Below, piece by piece: positions 1 through 8,742 of a stretch of DNA of 64,000 bases. The translations under genes were made by a program, and so were the position numbers. The first letter of the stretch is position 1. Each line of letters starts with the position of its first letter. Origin of the DNA: Aureimonas glaciei (GTDB lineage Bacteria > Pseudomonadota > Alphaproteobacteria > Rhizobiales > Rhizobiaceae); assembly GCF_014643375.1 (NCBI RefSeq), contig NZ_BMJJ01000009.1:205530-269529 (forward strand), written 5' to 3'. The notes under the pieces were generated by a model. That model did no database searches. It had not been told where the DNA came from and saw only the letters and a program-made list of their open reading frames with translations.

Positions 1-450
1 CCCGCCACCCAGCCGACTGCCGTGACGGCGGCGGCGGTTCCGGCCCCGGCGGCGAAGAGCACGTCCAAGCCTGCAGCGCCGCTGCTGCTCGCCGCCTTCG
101 AGGCCCCGAAGCCGTCGCGCAGCGTCGCGGCCATCGCCAAGCTGGATGCGCCCGCCGGTAAGACCGGCCGCCTCTCCCGCACCGCTGCCGCTGGCCAGAA
201 GCAGCCGCAGCCGGCCCCGACCGTGGTGCAGGCAGCGATCCAGTCGCGCATCGAACTGGCGTCCCTCGTCTCGGACCCGGCCGAGCGCGCTGCAGCCGCC
301 GTGGCGCAGAAGCCCAATGCCGACGTGCTGGTCCGCGACGTTCCGACCTCCGTCTTCACCGCGGGCTTCACCGCCAAGCCGCTGGCCGAGGTCCGCAACC
401 ACTTCGCCGGCTCCGCCGTGAACTTCCTGCCGGTGGCGAAGTTTCGCTGA
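1..450 (+). CDS. C-terminal part of an unidentified Ala/Pro-rich protein (5' end outside window)
   Basis: The frame is open from the first base to the TGA at 448-450, so the true start lies upstream of the window; the GTG at 22 is only an internal codon. The visible 149 residues are rich in Ala, Pro and Lys, look disordered for the first two thirds, and end in a more ordered tail (GFTAKPLAEV, VNFLPVAKFR). A tail of this kind can occur behind a catalytic domain of exported rhizobial proteins, but nothing here identifies the family, so no function is assigned. Confidence 0.75.
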   Translation, partial: PATQPTAVTAAAVPAPAAKSTSKPAAPLLLAAFEAPKPSRSVAAIAKLDAPAGKTGRLSRTAAAGQKQPQPAPTVVQAAIQSRIELASLVSDPAERAAAAVAQKPNADVLVRDVPTSVFTAGFTAKPLAEVRNHFAGSAVNFLPVAKFR

Positions 451-457
451 GATCCAT

Positions 458-481
458 CGCCCCGGCCGATCGGACGGGGCG
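458..481 (+). terminator. Stem-loop after the first gene
   Basis: Eight bases after the stop codon lies a perfect 7-bp inverted repeat, CGCCCCG / CGGGGCG, with a 10-nt loop. No T-run follows, so it may be a Rho-assisted or 3'-stabilising hairpin rather than a full intrinsic terminator. Confidence 0.4.
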
Positions 482-1017
482 CGCTGGCACCGGTGAAACA
501 GGTCTGCCGCGAGGCGCCTGAGGCAGGCCGCGAGTTATGCCCGGTCTTCATGGCCCGCCGCCGGCCCCGGTCGCCGGCACAAGGCGCGCCGGCCCGTTAG
601 CCGGCGACCGCCTCAAAAATCTTCAATCTACTGCCTTTTTCATTGCCCTTTGTGCAGGTCTCTTCGCGCCGCGGCGAAGGCGCGGCAGCGCTTATTTCCC
701 GCGCGCCATCCCGTGGGTCCGACTGAGGATGCGGCCCACCAACCCCAACTCCGGCGCGGACAACAGGCCATGCGGTCGCGGCTGCGAATCACGCCTGGAT
801 TTGTTCGCTACCTACTACTTCCGGCTGCCTGCCAAAGGATTGCCGCCGTTGCCCGTGACAATCTGAACAAAATTTAAGGCTGAAGATTCCGGCTGATCAT
901 GGCAACGCTGCTCCCTCGATGAGAAAAATTCCTTTGCACGCTGTCACTTCGTCGATCTGTTTCAATCTGTATCGGTGGAAGTCGCCTGCGACGATCTTGT
1001 CACTGCCTGATTGCGCC
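482..1017. other. Intergenic region without a convincing gene
   Basis: Roughly 540 bp with only short open frames of unlikely composition (for example 537-866 on the plus strand). The last 150 bases are clearly more AT-rich than the flanks, which suits an upstream control region for mucR. I see no RNA gene here. Confidence 0.5.
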
Positions 1018-1046
1018 TTGACATTAAGTAACGCAGTATCAATACA
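1018..1046 (+). promoter_or_regulatory. Probable sigma-70-type promoter of mucR
   Basis: TTGACA at 1018-1023, a 17-bp spacer, and AATACA at 1041-1046. Transcription would start near 1053, giving a 5' leader of about 120 nt before the ATG at 1176. The AT-rich flank is the kind of DNA that MucR proteins bind, so autoregulation is plausible but inferred. Confidence 0.5.
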
Positions 1047-1175
1047 AGACTAACGCTAGCGTGCCTGCGACGAGTGAGTTCTGCGATTTGACGGAGTTCT
1101 CGCAACCACCGTCAAGCGGCCAGCAACCGGGGCCTGTCTCCCCGCAACAAATCGACCACACGATTGGGTGAAGCT

Positions 1176-1616
1176 ATGGATGAGATCGAGACCATCGAGA
1201 ATACCGAGATCCTGATGGAACTGACGGCGGAAGTCGTCGCAGCCTATGTCAGCAACAATTCCCTGCCGGTGACCGACCTGCCCGGCCTGATCGCCGATGT
1301 GTACGGCGCGCTCGGCAGCACCAAGACGAAGGTCGTCGAGGCCGAGGTGGAAAAGCCGAAGCCCGCAGTGCCCGTGAAGAAATCGGTCACCGACGACTAC
1401 ATCATCTGCCTCGAAGACGGCAAGAAGTTCAAATCGCTGAAGCGGCACCTGATGACGCACTATTCCCTGTCGCCCGAGGAGTACCGGGAGAAGTGGGATC
1501 TGGCGAGCGACTATCCGATGGTGGCACCAAACTATGCCGCAGCGCGCTCGCGCCTCGCCAAGCAGATGGGCCTGGGACACAAGCGCCGCAGGGCCGCCGG
1601 CCGCGCCGCCGCCTGA
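1176..1616 (+). CDS. mucR: MucR/Ros-family zinc-finger transcriptional regulator
   Basis: A 146-residue protein of the usual MucR length. The C-terminal half carries the family hallmark: a Cys in [16 protein letters not shown], two His (RHLMTH), then [14 protein letters not shown] and YPMVAPNYA. As in other MucR proteins the second Cys of the Ros finger is replaced by Asp. MucR proteins bind AT-rich DNA as H-NS-like oligomers and control exopolysaccharide, motility and cell-cycle genes in Hyphomicrobiales. The ATG at 1176 is chosen over an in-frame TTG at 1164 because GGTGAAG precedes it and homologues start with MDE-like residues. A strong terminator lies at 1836. Confidence 0.95.
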   Translation: MDEIETIENTEILMELTAEVVAAYVSNNSLPVTDLPGLIADVYGALGSTKTKVVEAEVEKPKPAVPVKKSVTDDYIICLEDGKKFKSLKRHLMTHYSLSPEEYREKWDLASDYPMVAPNYAAARSRLAKQMGLGHKRRRAAGRAAA

Positions 1617-1835
1617 GATCATGCCCGGCCGGGTCCCCCGGCCGACGTCCCTGTTGCTGCCGAGGGCGGTGCTGCCACGACCGGCAGGTGACGCGGGTAA
1701 GGCCTTTCGCCCGCCGCCAGCCGGACCGCGTGCCGGCAGCGCTTGAGGCTTCGTCGGCACGGGCGGCAACGGCCGCTGCCGGTGCGCACGACCCTGCCCG
1801 GCCACAGCGCACGGATCTGAGTTTTGAGTTTGACG

Positions 1836-1868
1836 AAAAAAGCCCGCGGAAGGGTCCGCGGGCTTTTC
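1836..1868 (+). terminator. Intrinsic terminator downstream of mucR
   Basis: A perfect 10-bp stem (AGCCCGCGGA / TCCGCGGGCT) with a 4-nt loop, preceded by AAAAAA and followed by TTTT. The A/T tracts on both sides allow it to work in both directions, so it could also end transcripts arriving from gapR on the minus strand. Confidence 0.85.
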
Positions 1869-2077
1869 ACACCGGTGATTTCATTCAGACGAGACAGCGG
1901 CGCCAGGCGTCTCCCGGAGCACCGGGAGAGAGAGTACCGAATTCCGTTCCCGTCCGGCGCTACCGCCGAGGCTCGCTTTGCGGGCGAGGGTGAGCAGTTG
2001 CCGCCTACGCCCGGCCGCCGGCCGAGGCGCGCCCGACGCCCGACAGGACCCTCGGCCGACGGCCGGGGCCGGTCCGT

Positions 2078-2338
2078 TCAGACCATGCCGAGGGCCTGCA
2101 TGTAGAGCTCGAGGATGGCGTCCATCTCCTGCCGCTCGTTCTGGTCCTGCTTGCGGATCGAGACGATCTTGCGGAGCACCTTCACGTCGTAGCCGCGGGA
2201 CTTGGCCTCGCCGTAGACATCCTTGACGTCGTCGCTGATCGTCTTCTTTTCCTCTTCGAGGCGCTCGATCCGCTCGATGAAGGCGCGCAGCTCGTCGGCG
2301 GCGACGTTGGTCTCGGCGGCCGCTTGGGTCTCGCTCAT
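2078..2338 (-). CDS. gapR: GapR-family nucleoid-associated protein (DUF2312)
   Basis: An 86-residue protein with the whole DUF2312 domain: [35 protein letters not shown] and a C-terminal helix ending in LYMQALGM. GapR of Caulobacter forms a clamp around overtwisted DNA and helps topoisomerases ahead of forks and RNA polymerase. It is a single minus-strand gene. A diverged phage-encoded relative lies at 55907-56185 in the same window, which makes comparison easy. Confidence 0.95.
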   Translation of the reverse strand: MSETQAAAETNVAADELRAFIERIERLEEEKKTISDDVKDVYGEAKSRGYDVKVLRKIVSIRKQDQNERQEMDAILELYMQALGMV

Positions 2339-2560
2339 CGGGTCTTCCTTCTAAGCCTTGTCGCGGCAGGAGGACGCCCGCGACCGCCTGTTTCGACTGC
2401 TGGAATTGCTCGGCAGCCGTCGGCTGCCCCTGATCGGGGGCCGCGCCACGGCGTCCGGAGGACACCGAGTCGACGGCTCGAACGCGCCACCTAGCAGAAA
2501 GCGGCCGCCGTTTGAATGCGTCGGCGCCCGCCATCCACTGCCGCGGCACGCCTGCCGGCA

Positions 2561-2863
2561 CTATTCCTTGTGGGCGCGCGCCGCAAAGGCGGCTGCATCG
2601 GCGGCACTCGCTTCGCGCTGGTAGAGCGCGCGCCACTCGTCATAGGGCATGCCGTAGACGATCTCGCGGGCTTCGTCCTTGCCGATCGGCGTGCCGGCCG
2701 CGGCCGCGGCCTCGCTGTACCAGTTGGACAGGCAGTTGCGGCAGAAGCCGGCGAGGTTCATCAGATCGATGTTCTGCACGTCGGTGCGCGCGCGCAGATG
2801 ATCGCGCAGCCGCCGGAAGGCGGCGGCCTCGAGCGCGATTCGGGCCTCGTTGTCGTCAGCCAT
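2561..2863 (-). CDS. DUF1244 domain protein
   Basis: A 100-residue cytosolic protein with the family signature GFCRNCLSNWY in the middle and a GMPYDEWRALYQ motif towards the end. The biochemical role of the family is unknown. The start is ATG at 2863, with GAGGAG about 8 bases upstream, rather than the longer open frame to 2965. It reads towards gapR with about 220 bp between them. Confidence 0.9.
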   Translation of the reverse strand: MADDNEARIALEAAAFRRLRDHLRARTDVQNIDLMNLAGFCRNCLSNWYSEAAAAAGTPIGKDEAREIVYGMPYDEWRALYQREASAADAAAFAARAHKE

Positions 2864-3050
2864 GGCAGCCGTCTCCTCATTGGATCCTGGTCCCGTCATA
2901 TCAGGCCAATCCCGCCGCGTTTCAAGCAATCGCGCTAAGACCTGCGCCTGGCCGGCCCGGCGCACCGCTTCGGCTTGACATCGGGGCCGCCCCTCCGCCT
3001 ATCGGGCCGTACGTCGCCGCGCCCGTCCCCAAAGCCCCCGTGAGCCTGCC

Positions 3051-3968
3051 ATGTCCCTCCGCTCCCCTGCTCCGCCCACCGCGGTTGTCGGCCTCTCCGT
3101 CGCCGCGGCCCTCGCGCTGCTCGTGCTCGGCGCCATGGCGATGGCGATCTCCCCGGTCTTCGTGCGCCAGTCCGAGGTCGGCTCCTTTGCCAGCGCTTTC
3201 TGGCGCGTCGCCTTGGCGCTGCCGCTTCTCCTCGCCTGGGCCCTTGCCACCCGGGGCTCGGCCACCGAGCCGCTGTGGGCGGGCCTGCGGCGGCCGGCGA
3301 TTCTCCTCTCCGGCCTGTTCTTTTCCGGCGACCTGATCTTCTGGCACCTCGCCATCGCCCACACGACGATCGCCAGCGCCACCTTCCTCGCCTGCCTCGC
3401 CCCGCTGTGGGTGGCGCTGCTGTCGCGTTTCACCATCGGCGAGGCGGTGACGCGGCGCACGATGATCGGCCTTGGCATCTGCGTGCCGGGTGCCGGCCTG
3501 CTGATCCTGCATTCGGCGGGCGACGGATCCGGGCAATGGCTCGGCGATCTCTATGGCGTCCTCACCTCGTTCTTTTTCGGGCTCTACTTCCTGACCGTGC
3601 GCAGCGCGCGAAAGGATCTCGGCGCCGGGGCGACAACGTTCCTGTCGACCCTCATCACCACCGTCATCCTGTTCGCCGCCGCCGCCATCGCGGCAGAAGG
3701 CTTTCTGCCGCCGACCGCTTCCGGCGCCTATAATCTCCTGGCGCTCGGGCTCGTCAGCCATGCCGGCGGACAGGGGCTTTTGACCGTGGCCCTCGGCGTG
3801 CTCTCGGCCTCCTTCTCCTCCCTCGTCATCTTCGTCGAAGCCGTCGCCGCGGGGCTGTTCGGCTGGCTCTTCGCCGGCGAAGCGCTGGTGCCGCTGCAAC
3901 TGGCCGGCGGGGCCCTGATCCTGTTCGGCGTCTGGGTCGCCCGGCCGAGGGCCGCGCCCGTCGCCTGA
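3051..3968 (+). CDS. EamA/DMT-superfamily transporter
   Basis: A 305-residue, very hydrophobic protein with about ten predicted membrane segments and the two-fold EamA repeat (FWRVALALPLLL in the first half, FGLYFLTVR in the second). DMT permeases move small metabolites across the inner membrane; the substrate cannot be told from sequence. A second, only distantly similar EamA protein is at 20291-21181. Confidence 0.9.
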   Translation: MSLRSPAPPTAVVGLSVAAALALLVLGAMAMAISPVFVRQSEVGSFASAFWRVALALPLLLAWALATRGSATEPLWAGLRRPAILLSGLFFSGDLIFWHLAIAHTTIASATFLACLAPLWVALLSRFTIGEAVTRRTMIGLGICVPGAGLLILHSAGDGSGQWLGDLYGVLTSFFFGLYFLTVRSARKDLGAGATTFLSTLITTVILFAAAAIAAEGFLPPTASGAYNLLALGLVSHAGGQGLLTVALGVLSASFSSLVIFVEAVAAGLFGWLFAGEALVPLQLAGGALILFGVWVARPRAAPVA

Positions 3969-4085
3969 CCGGCCCGGCAATCGGGCCGCGCATCTTGCGC
4001 CCGCGGCATCGCGCGTGCACCTAAGAAGACGGAAATTCACGGCACGGGAGAGACACATGGCCTGTTCGGCATCGGGATCTTCGTC

Positions 4086-5105
4086 ATGACCGGCCTCGGC
4101 ATTCTCGTCATCGCCCTCCTGGTCTTCGGCCTCATCACCCTCTTCGCCATGGTGAAGACGGTGCCGCAGGGCTATGCCTGGACCGTGGAAAGCTTTGGTC
4201 GCTACACGCGGACGCTGACGCCCGGCCTCAACATCATCATTCCCTTCGTCGAACGGATCGGCCGCAAGCTCAACATGATGGAGCAGGTGCTCGACATCCC
4301 GACGCAGGAGGTGATCACCCGCGACAACGCCTCGGTCGCCGCGGACGGCGTCGCCTTCTACCAGGTGCTCGACGCCCCCGCCGCCGCCTACGAGGTGAGC
4401 GGGCTGGAAAACGCCATCCTCAACCTGGTGATGACCAATCTGCGCTCGGTCATGGGCTCGATGGACCTCGACGATCTCCTGTCGAACCGCGACGCGATCT
4501 CGGAGAAAATCCTGCGCGTCGCCGACCAGGCGGCCAATTCCTGGGGCATCAAGATCACAAGGATCGAGATCAAGGACATCAACCCGCCGCGCGACCTCGT
4601 CGATTCCATGGCCCGGCAGATGAAGGCCGAGCGCGAGAAGCGCGCCGAGGTGCTGGAGGCGGAGGGCCAGCGCAACGCCAAGATCCTGCGCGCCGAGGGC
4701 GACAAGCAGGCGCAGATCCTGCAGGCCGAAGGCCTGCGCGAGGCCGCCTTCCGCGAGGCCGAGGCGCGCGAGCGCCTGGCCGAGGCCGAGGCGACGGCGA
4801 CCCGCGTCGTTTCCGAGGCGATCGCCGCCGGCAATGTCCAGGCGCTGAACTACTTCGTGGCGCAGAAATACACCGAGGCTCTCGGCAAGCTCGCTTCGGC
4901 CAACAACCAGCGCGTCATCCTGATGCCGCTGGAGGCCGCCTCGCTGATCGGCTCGATCGGCGGCATCGCGGAACTGGCGCGCGCCTCCTTCCCCGACACG
5001 GCCGCGCCGACCGCCGCGTCGCGGGCGCGCGTTCCCAGCACCGCCGCCCCGGCCGGCGGCGGTTTCGTCGTGCCGCCCCGGCCGGGAGGGAGCCAGGACG
5101 AATGA
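4086..5105 (+). CDS. SPFH/band-7 membrane protein, stomatin-like (QmcA-type)
   Basis: 339 residues: one N-terminal membrane helix (ILVIALLVFGLITLFAM), then the band-7 domain starting at VPQGYAWTVESFGRYTRTL, with LNMMEQVLDIPTQEVITRDN and a long charged coiled coil (MKAEREKRAEVLEAEGQRN). SPFH proteins assemble into large membrane rings that organise microdomains and often restrain FtsH-type proteases. The stop overlaps the start of the NfeD gene by 4 nt, the usual stomatin/NfeD operon. A 10-codon ORF with a better ribosome site (4057-4089) ends on this start codon (ATGA). Confidence 0.93.
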   Translation: MTGLGILVIALLVFGLITLFAMVKTVPQGYAWTVESFGRYTRTLTPGLNIIIPFVERIGRKLNMMEQVLDIPTQEVITRDNASVAADGVAFYQVLDAPAAAYEVSGLENAILNLVMTNLRSVMGSMDLDDLLSNRDAISEKILRVADQAANSWGIKITRIEIKDINPPRDLVDSMARQMKAEREKRAEVLEAEGQRNAKILRAEGDKQAQILQAEGLREAAFREAEARERLAEAEATATRVVSEAIAAGNVQALNYFVAQKYTEALGKLASANNQRVILMPLEAASLIGSIGGIAELARASFPDTAAPTAASRARVPSTAAPAGGGFVVPPRPGGSQDE

Positions 5106-5575
5106 GCGCCTTCCTTGCCGACCTCGCACCCTATTCCTGGTGGATCGCGGGTCTCGTCCTGCTCGTCCTCGAGATCGTCCTTCCCGGCGTCTACCTGCTT
5201 TTTCCGGGGCTCGCCGCGCTGATCGTCGGCACCAATGTCCTGATCCTCGGCGACAGCCTCGGCTGGCAGCAGCAGGTCGTCGCCTTCGTCATCCTCTCGA
5301 TCGTCGCGGTGCTGATCGGCCGCCGCTGGTACGGCGCCAAGACCGCCTCCTCCGCGCCCCTCGCCTCTTCCAGCAGGGCCGACCGGCTGGTCGGCAAGAC
5401 CGCCACTCTGTCGGACGCGATCGTCGGCAACCGCGGCAAGGTCGCGGTCGACGACAGCTGGTGGATCGTTGAGGGGCCGGACCTGCCCCGGCATGCCCGT
5501 GTCAGGATCGTCGCCGCCAACGGCGCCATCCTCACCGTCGAGCCGGCAGAGCCGGCCGGCACGCATCAGGGCTGA
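5102..5575 (+). CDS. NfeD-family membrane protein
   Basis: 157 residues with three hydrophobic segments in the first half and a C-terminal OB-like beta domain (LVGKTATLSDAIVGNRGKVAVDDSWW). This is the short NfeD class without the ClpP-like protease domain. It is translationally coupled to the stomatin-like gene through an ATGA overlap and very likely forms a membrane complex with it. Confidence 0.92.
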   Translation: MSAFLADLAPYSWWIAGLVLLVLEIVLPGVYLLFPGLAALIVGTNVLILGDSLGWQQQVVAFVILSIVAVLIGRRWYGAKTASSAPLASSSRADRLVGKTATLSDAIVGNRGKVAVDDSWWIVEGPDLPRHARVRIVAANGAILTVEPAEPAGTHQG

Positions 5576-5685
5576 CCATCGGCAATGGCTTTGCGCGGCT
5601 TCGGCAGGCTTGCGTAAGGTTGGGTTAACCATGCTCGTTTACCAATCGGCAACATGTCTGCAGCCTGCAAACAGCCGGTGGGGCC

Positions 5686-7452
5686 GTGATCGACCGATAT
5701 AGCGAAGCATTGCGGCGGACGAGCCGGCTGGGACTGGTCGCGCTGGCGGTCAGCGGCACGCTGCCCTGCGAGATCGCGCTGGCGCAGAGCGCGCTCACGC
5801 CGCCGACGCTGCGGGGCTCGGACCTTCGGCCCGCCGGCGGCAGCGAGACGCTCTCGGATGGCAGCCTGCGCGAGCTGGACGCGGAGGCGGCACCGGGCGG
5901 CGCCGCGGCGCCGGACTACGAGCCCTTCAGCCGCGGTTCGGAGGACCTCGCCGACCGCCCCGACGACCCCGATGTCCCGGCGGACGGGGATCCGCTCGCC
6001 CCCGCGGCACCGCCACGGCCGAAGTTCAGCCTGTTCGATCCAGCTGAGGAGAGCAATCCGGTGCTGAACAGCGCCGCCCCGCGCGCTCAAGCCAATGCCG
6101 CGGAGAACGCCCGCGCCGGGTCCGCGTCGGCCAGACGCGAAGATGCCGAGACCGATCGCAATGGCCGGCCCCTCGATCCTCTCCTGGCCGCCCGCAACCG
6201 CGGTCTGCCCGGCGCGGACCTCGCGCAGGCATCGACGGCCGCGCGCTCCTCGCGGGGGGACAGCATTCTCGGCCGGCAGAATCTCGCGATCACCCCGCTG
6301 CGCGGCACCATTCCCATCGCCGAGGACGATCCCTTCGCCCCGGTCGGCATAAGGGCCGGCAGTTTCGTGCTCTATTCGACGCTGGAACAGGGGATCGGCG
6401 CCTCGAGCAATCTCTCCCGCAGCGCCGGCGGGGAGAGCGGGATGTTCAGCGAAACGATCGCTTCGGCACGGCTTCTGTCCGACTGGTCCGAGGACGAGGC
6501 CGAGCTGAATGCCCTGGCCTCCTATCGCCGCAATTTTTCCGGGGAACTGGAATCGGAGCCCAATCTCTCGCTCGACGGGCGCTACAGGCTCGACATCGAC
6601 CGGCTGACCACCGCGACCCTGCGCGGCGCCATCGCCTATCGCCAGGAAGACCCGATCGACCTCGATGCGGGCGATTCGGTCAGCGAGCGGCCTGATATCC
6701 TCACCTATTCCGCCGGCGCCAATCTCGAACGCCAGTTCGGCCGCACCACGGCCAGCCTCGACGCCTCGGCCATCCGGCAGACCAAGACGCAGGCGGTGCG
6801 GGCCGACGGGAGCAGCGACCTCGACGAAAGCTATACGACGCTGACCACGGCCTTGCGGGCCGGCTACGAAATCTCGCCGGCGATGCAACCCTTCGTCGAA
6901 GGCGGGCTCGGCTACCGCATCTTCGACGAGGACACGACGCCCGACGGCATGGACCGCAATTCGACGATCCCCTCGCTCCGGGCGGGCCTCACCTTCGATC
7001 TCGGTGAAAAATTCCTGGGCGAAATTGCCACCGGCTATGCCTGGAACCTGCCGGCAGACGATGGCCTGCCGAACAGCGGCTCGCCCACCTTCGACGGACG
7101 GCTGGCCTGGTCGCCGCAGCGTGGCACGGACGTCGTCCTCACCGCCTCGACCAGCTTCGATCCCGACACCGACGGATCGGGCACCTCGACCCTCTACGAG
7201 AGTGCCATCGCCTTACGGCACCGGCTGACGCACCGCACCGACCTCACCTCGACGCTGTCGGCCGCCTACCGCGACAGTGAGATCGAGACCGAGGTGGAGA
7301 CCAGCTACGCCGCAGAGGCCGGCTTCACCTACTGGCTGAACCGCACGCTTGCCTTCACCGGCCTCGTGCGTCACGAGCAGTTGGACAGTCGCCAGGACGG
7401 CGACGACTTCACCGCCGATTCGGTTCGCATCGGCCTGCGCCTGCAGCGCTGA
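5686..7452 (+). CDS. Outer-membrane beta-barrel protein
   Basis: 588 residues starting at GTG 5686. A signal-peptide-like segment (LGLVALAVSGTLPCEIALA) precedes about 190 residues of Pro/Ala/Asp-rich, probably disordered sequence. From about residue 215 the sequence shows alternating amphipathic strands typical of a barrel (FVLYSTLEQGIGASSNLS, AELNALASYRRNFSG, TTLTTALRAGYEISPAM) and ends in SVRIGLRLQR. It resembles the outer membrane beta-barrel proteins common in Rhizobiales; function unknown. Convergent with galU, 32 bp apart. Confidence 0.8.
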   Translation: MIDRYSEALRRTSRLGLVALAVSGTLPCEIALAQSALTPPTLRGSDLRPAGGSETLSDGSLRELDAEAAPGGAAAPDYEPFSRGSEDLADRPDDPDVPADGDPLAPAAPPRPKFSLFDPAEESNPVLNSAAPRAQANAAENARAGSASARREDAETDRNGRPLDPLLAARNRGLPGADLAQASTAARSSRGDSILGRQNLAITPLRGTIPIAEDDPFAPVGIRAGSFVLYSTLEQGIGASSNLSRSAGGESGMFSETIASARLLSDWSEDEAELNALASYRRNFSGELESEPNLSLDGRYRLDIDRLTTATLRGAIAYRQEDPIDLDAGDSVSERPDILTYSAGANLERQFGRTTASLDASAIRQTKTQAVRADGSSDLDESYTTLTTALRAGYEISPAMQPFVEGGLGYRIFDEDTTPDGMDRNSTIPSLRAGLTFDLGEKFLGEIATGYAWNLPADDGLPNSGSPTFDGRLAWSPQRGTDVVLTASTSFDPDTDGSGTSTLYESAIALRHRLTHRTDLTSTLSAAYRDSEIETEVETSYAAEAGFTYWLNRTLAFTGLVRHEQLDSRQDGDDFTADSVRIGLRLQR

Positions 7453-7484
7453 CCCGGAACGACCCGGGGCAGCGCCGTCTGCGA

Positions 7485-8390
7485 CTACTCCGCCGCTTTG
7501 CGCCGGCCGGCCGGCTCGACGGTGTCGAGCAGATTCTGCAGATTGCCCATGACCTTGTCGCGGATGTCCTGGCGCCACAGGGCGAAGGCGACATTGGCCT
7601 CGATGAAGCCCTCCTTGGAGCCGCAGTCGAAGGTCCGGCCCGTGAAGTGATAGCCAAAGAACTCCTGCTGCTGCGCCAGCTTGAGCATGCCGTCGGTGAG
7701 CTGGATCTCGTTGCCGGCGCCCTTTTCCTGCGTTGCCAGAATGTCGAAGATTTCCGGCTGCAGGATGTATCGGCCGGAGATGTAGAAGTTCGACGGCGCC
7801 TCGGCCGGTGCCGGCTTCTCCACCATGCCATCGACGCGAAAGCCGGTGCCGATATCCTCGCCGCGGCCGACGATGCCGTATTTGTTGGTCTCGGCCGGCT
7901 CGCACTGCTCGACCGAGATGACATTGCCGCCGGTCTGCTCGTAGAGCTCGACCATCCTGGCGAGGCACCCGCGCTCGGCCTGCATGATCATGTCCGGCAG
8001 GAGCAAAGCGAAGGGCTCGGCCCCGACCAGTTCCCGTGCGCACCAGACGGCATGGCCGAGACCGAGCGGCGCCTGCTGGCGGGTGAAGCTCGAGGTTCCC
8101 GGCCGCGGCTGCAGCGCGTCGAGCAGATCGAGCTCGGCCTGCTTGCCGCGCTCGGTCAGGGTGCCGACGAGTTCGACCTGGATGTCGAAATAGTCCTCGA
8201 TGACGCCCTTGTTGCGCCCGGTGACGAAAATCAGGTGCTCGATCCCGGCCTGGCGAGCCTCGTCGACGACGTACTGGATCACCGGACGGTCGACGACCGT
8301 CAGCATCTCCTTGGGGATCGACTTCGTCGCTGGCAGAAAGCGGGTACCGAGCCCCGCCACGGGAAACACGGCCTTGCGGATCTTACGCAT
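7485..8390 (-). CDS. galU: UTP--glucose-1-phosphate uridylyltransferase
   Basis: 301 residues, the normal GalU length. The N-terminal nucleotide-binding signature is [20 protein letters not shown], followed by [19 protein letters not shown] and the conserved EKPAP and GNEIQLTDG segments. It makes UDP-glucose from UTP and glucose 1-phosphate for exopolysaccharide, lipopolysaccharide and glucan synthesis. Probably a single-gene transcript starting in the 350-bp gap to mltB. Confidence 0.97.
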   Translation of the reverse strand: MRKIRKAVFPVAGLGTRFLPATKSIPKEMLTVVDRPVIQYVVDEARQAGIEHLIFVTGRNKGVIEDYFDIQVELVGTLTERGKQAELDLLDALQPRPGTSSFTRQQAPLGLGHAVWCARELVGAEPFALLLPDMIMQAERGCLARMVELYEQTGGNVISVEQCEPAETNKYGIVGRGEDIGTGFRVDGMVEKPAPAEAPSNFYISGRYILQPEIFDILATQEKGAGNEIQLTDGMLKLAQQQEFFGYHFTGRTFDCGSKEGFIEANVAFALWRQDIRDKVMGNLQNLLDTVEPAGRRKAAE

Positions 8391-8742
8391 TTACGAAACT
8401 CCTACGCCCCAGGGGCGGTGACGACATGATCAACCCGGCGACAGCGGCATCAAACCGGCAATAGCGGCGGAGCGGGACACCGCTCGGGTGGCCCGGGCGT
8501 GCCGCGCTTTCGCCCTGAAATAGCGGCAGACTGGCAAAGGACAAACTGCACCGGCATCCAGCAGGCGATTTCGTGGTAAAGACCCTCTTAACGACCTGCC
8601 CGTATGATGGGATCTCGGCCCGAGCCCATCGCCGCGAGGCAGTCGGCAGCCGTTCTCATGCGCAAGGTGGCGCCCCTCTCCGCGACGAATTTTCGGCGGG
8701 CGGGGCAGAGCCTGACACGCACGTTCGATCACGGAGCTTATC
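8391..8742. other. Divergent intergenic region between galU and the lytic transglycosylase gene
   Basis: Must hold the promoters of both divergent genes. I see an imperfect direct repeat of about 21 nt at 8427-8468 (CCGGCrAyAGCGG core) and no gene. No strongly consensus promoter stands out. Confidence 0.4.

Noticed and set aside
537..866. Plus-strand ORF between the first gene and mucR
   Set aside because: Arg/Pro-rich, no ribosome site, no domain; typical random frame in GC-rich intergenic DNA.
2922..5129. 735-codon minus-strand ORF opposite the EamA and SPFH genes
   Set aside because: Antisense shadow with low-complexity Arg/Gly/Asp-rich sequence and no domain; the plus-strand genes are clear families.
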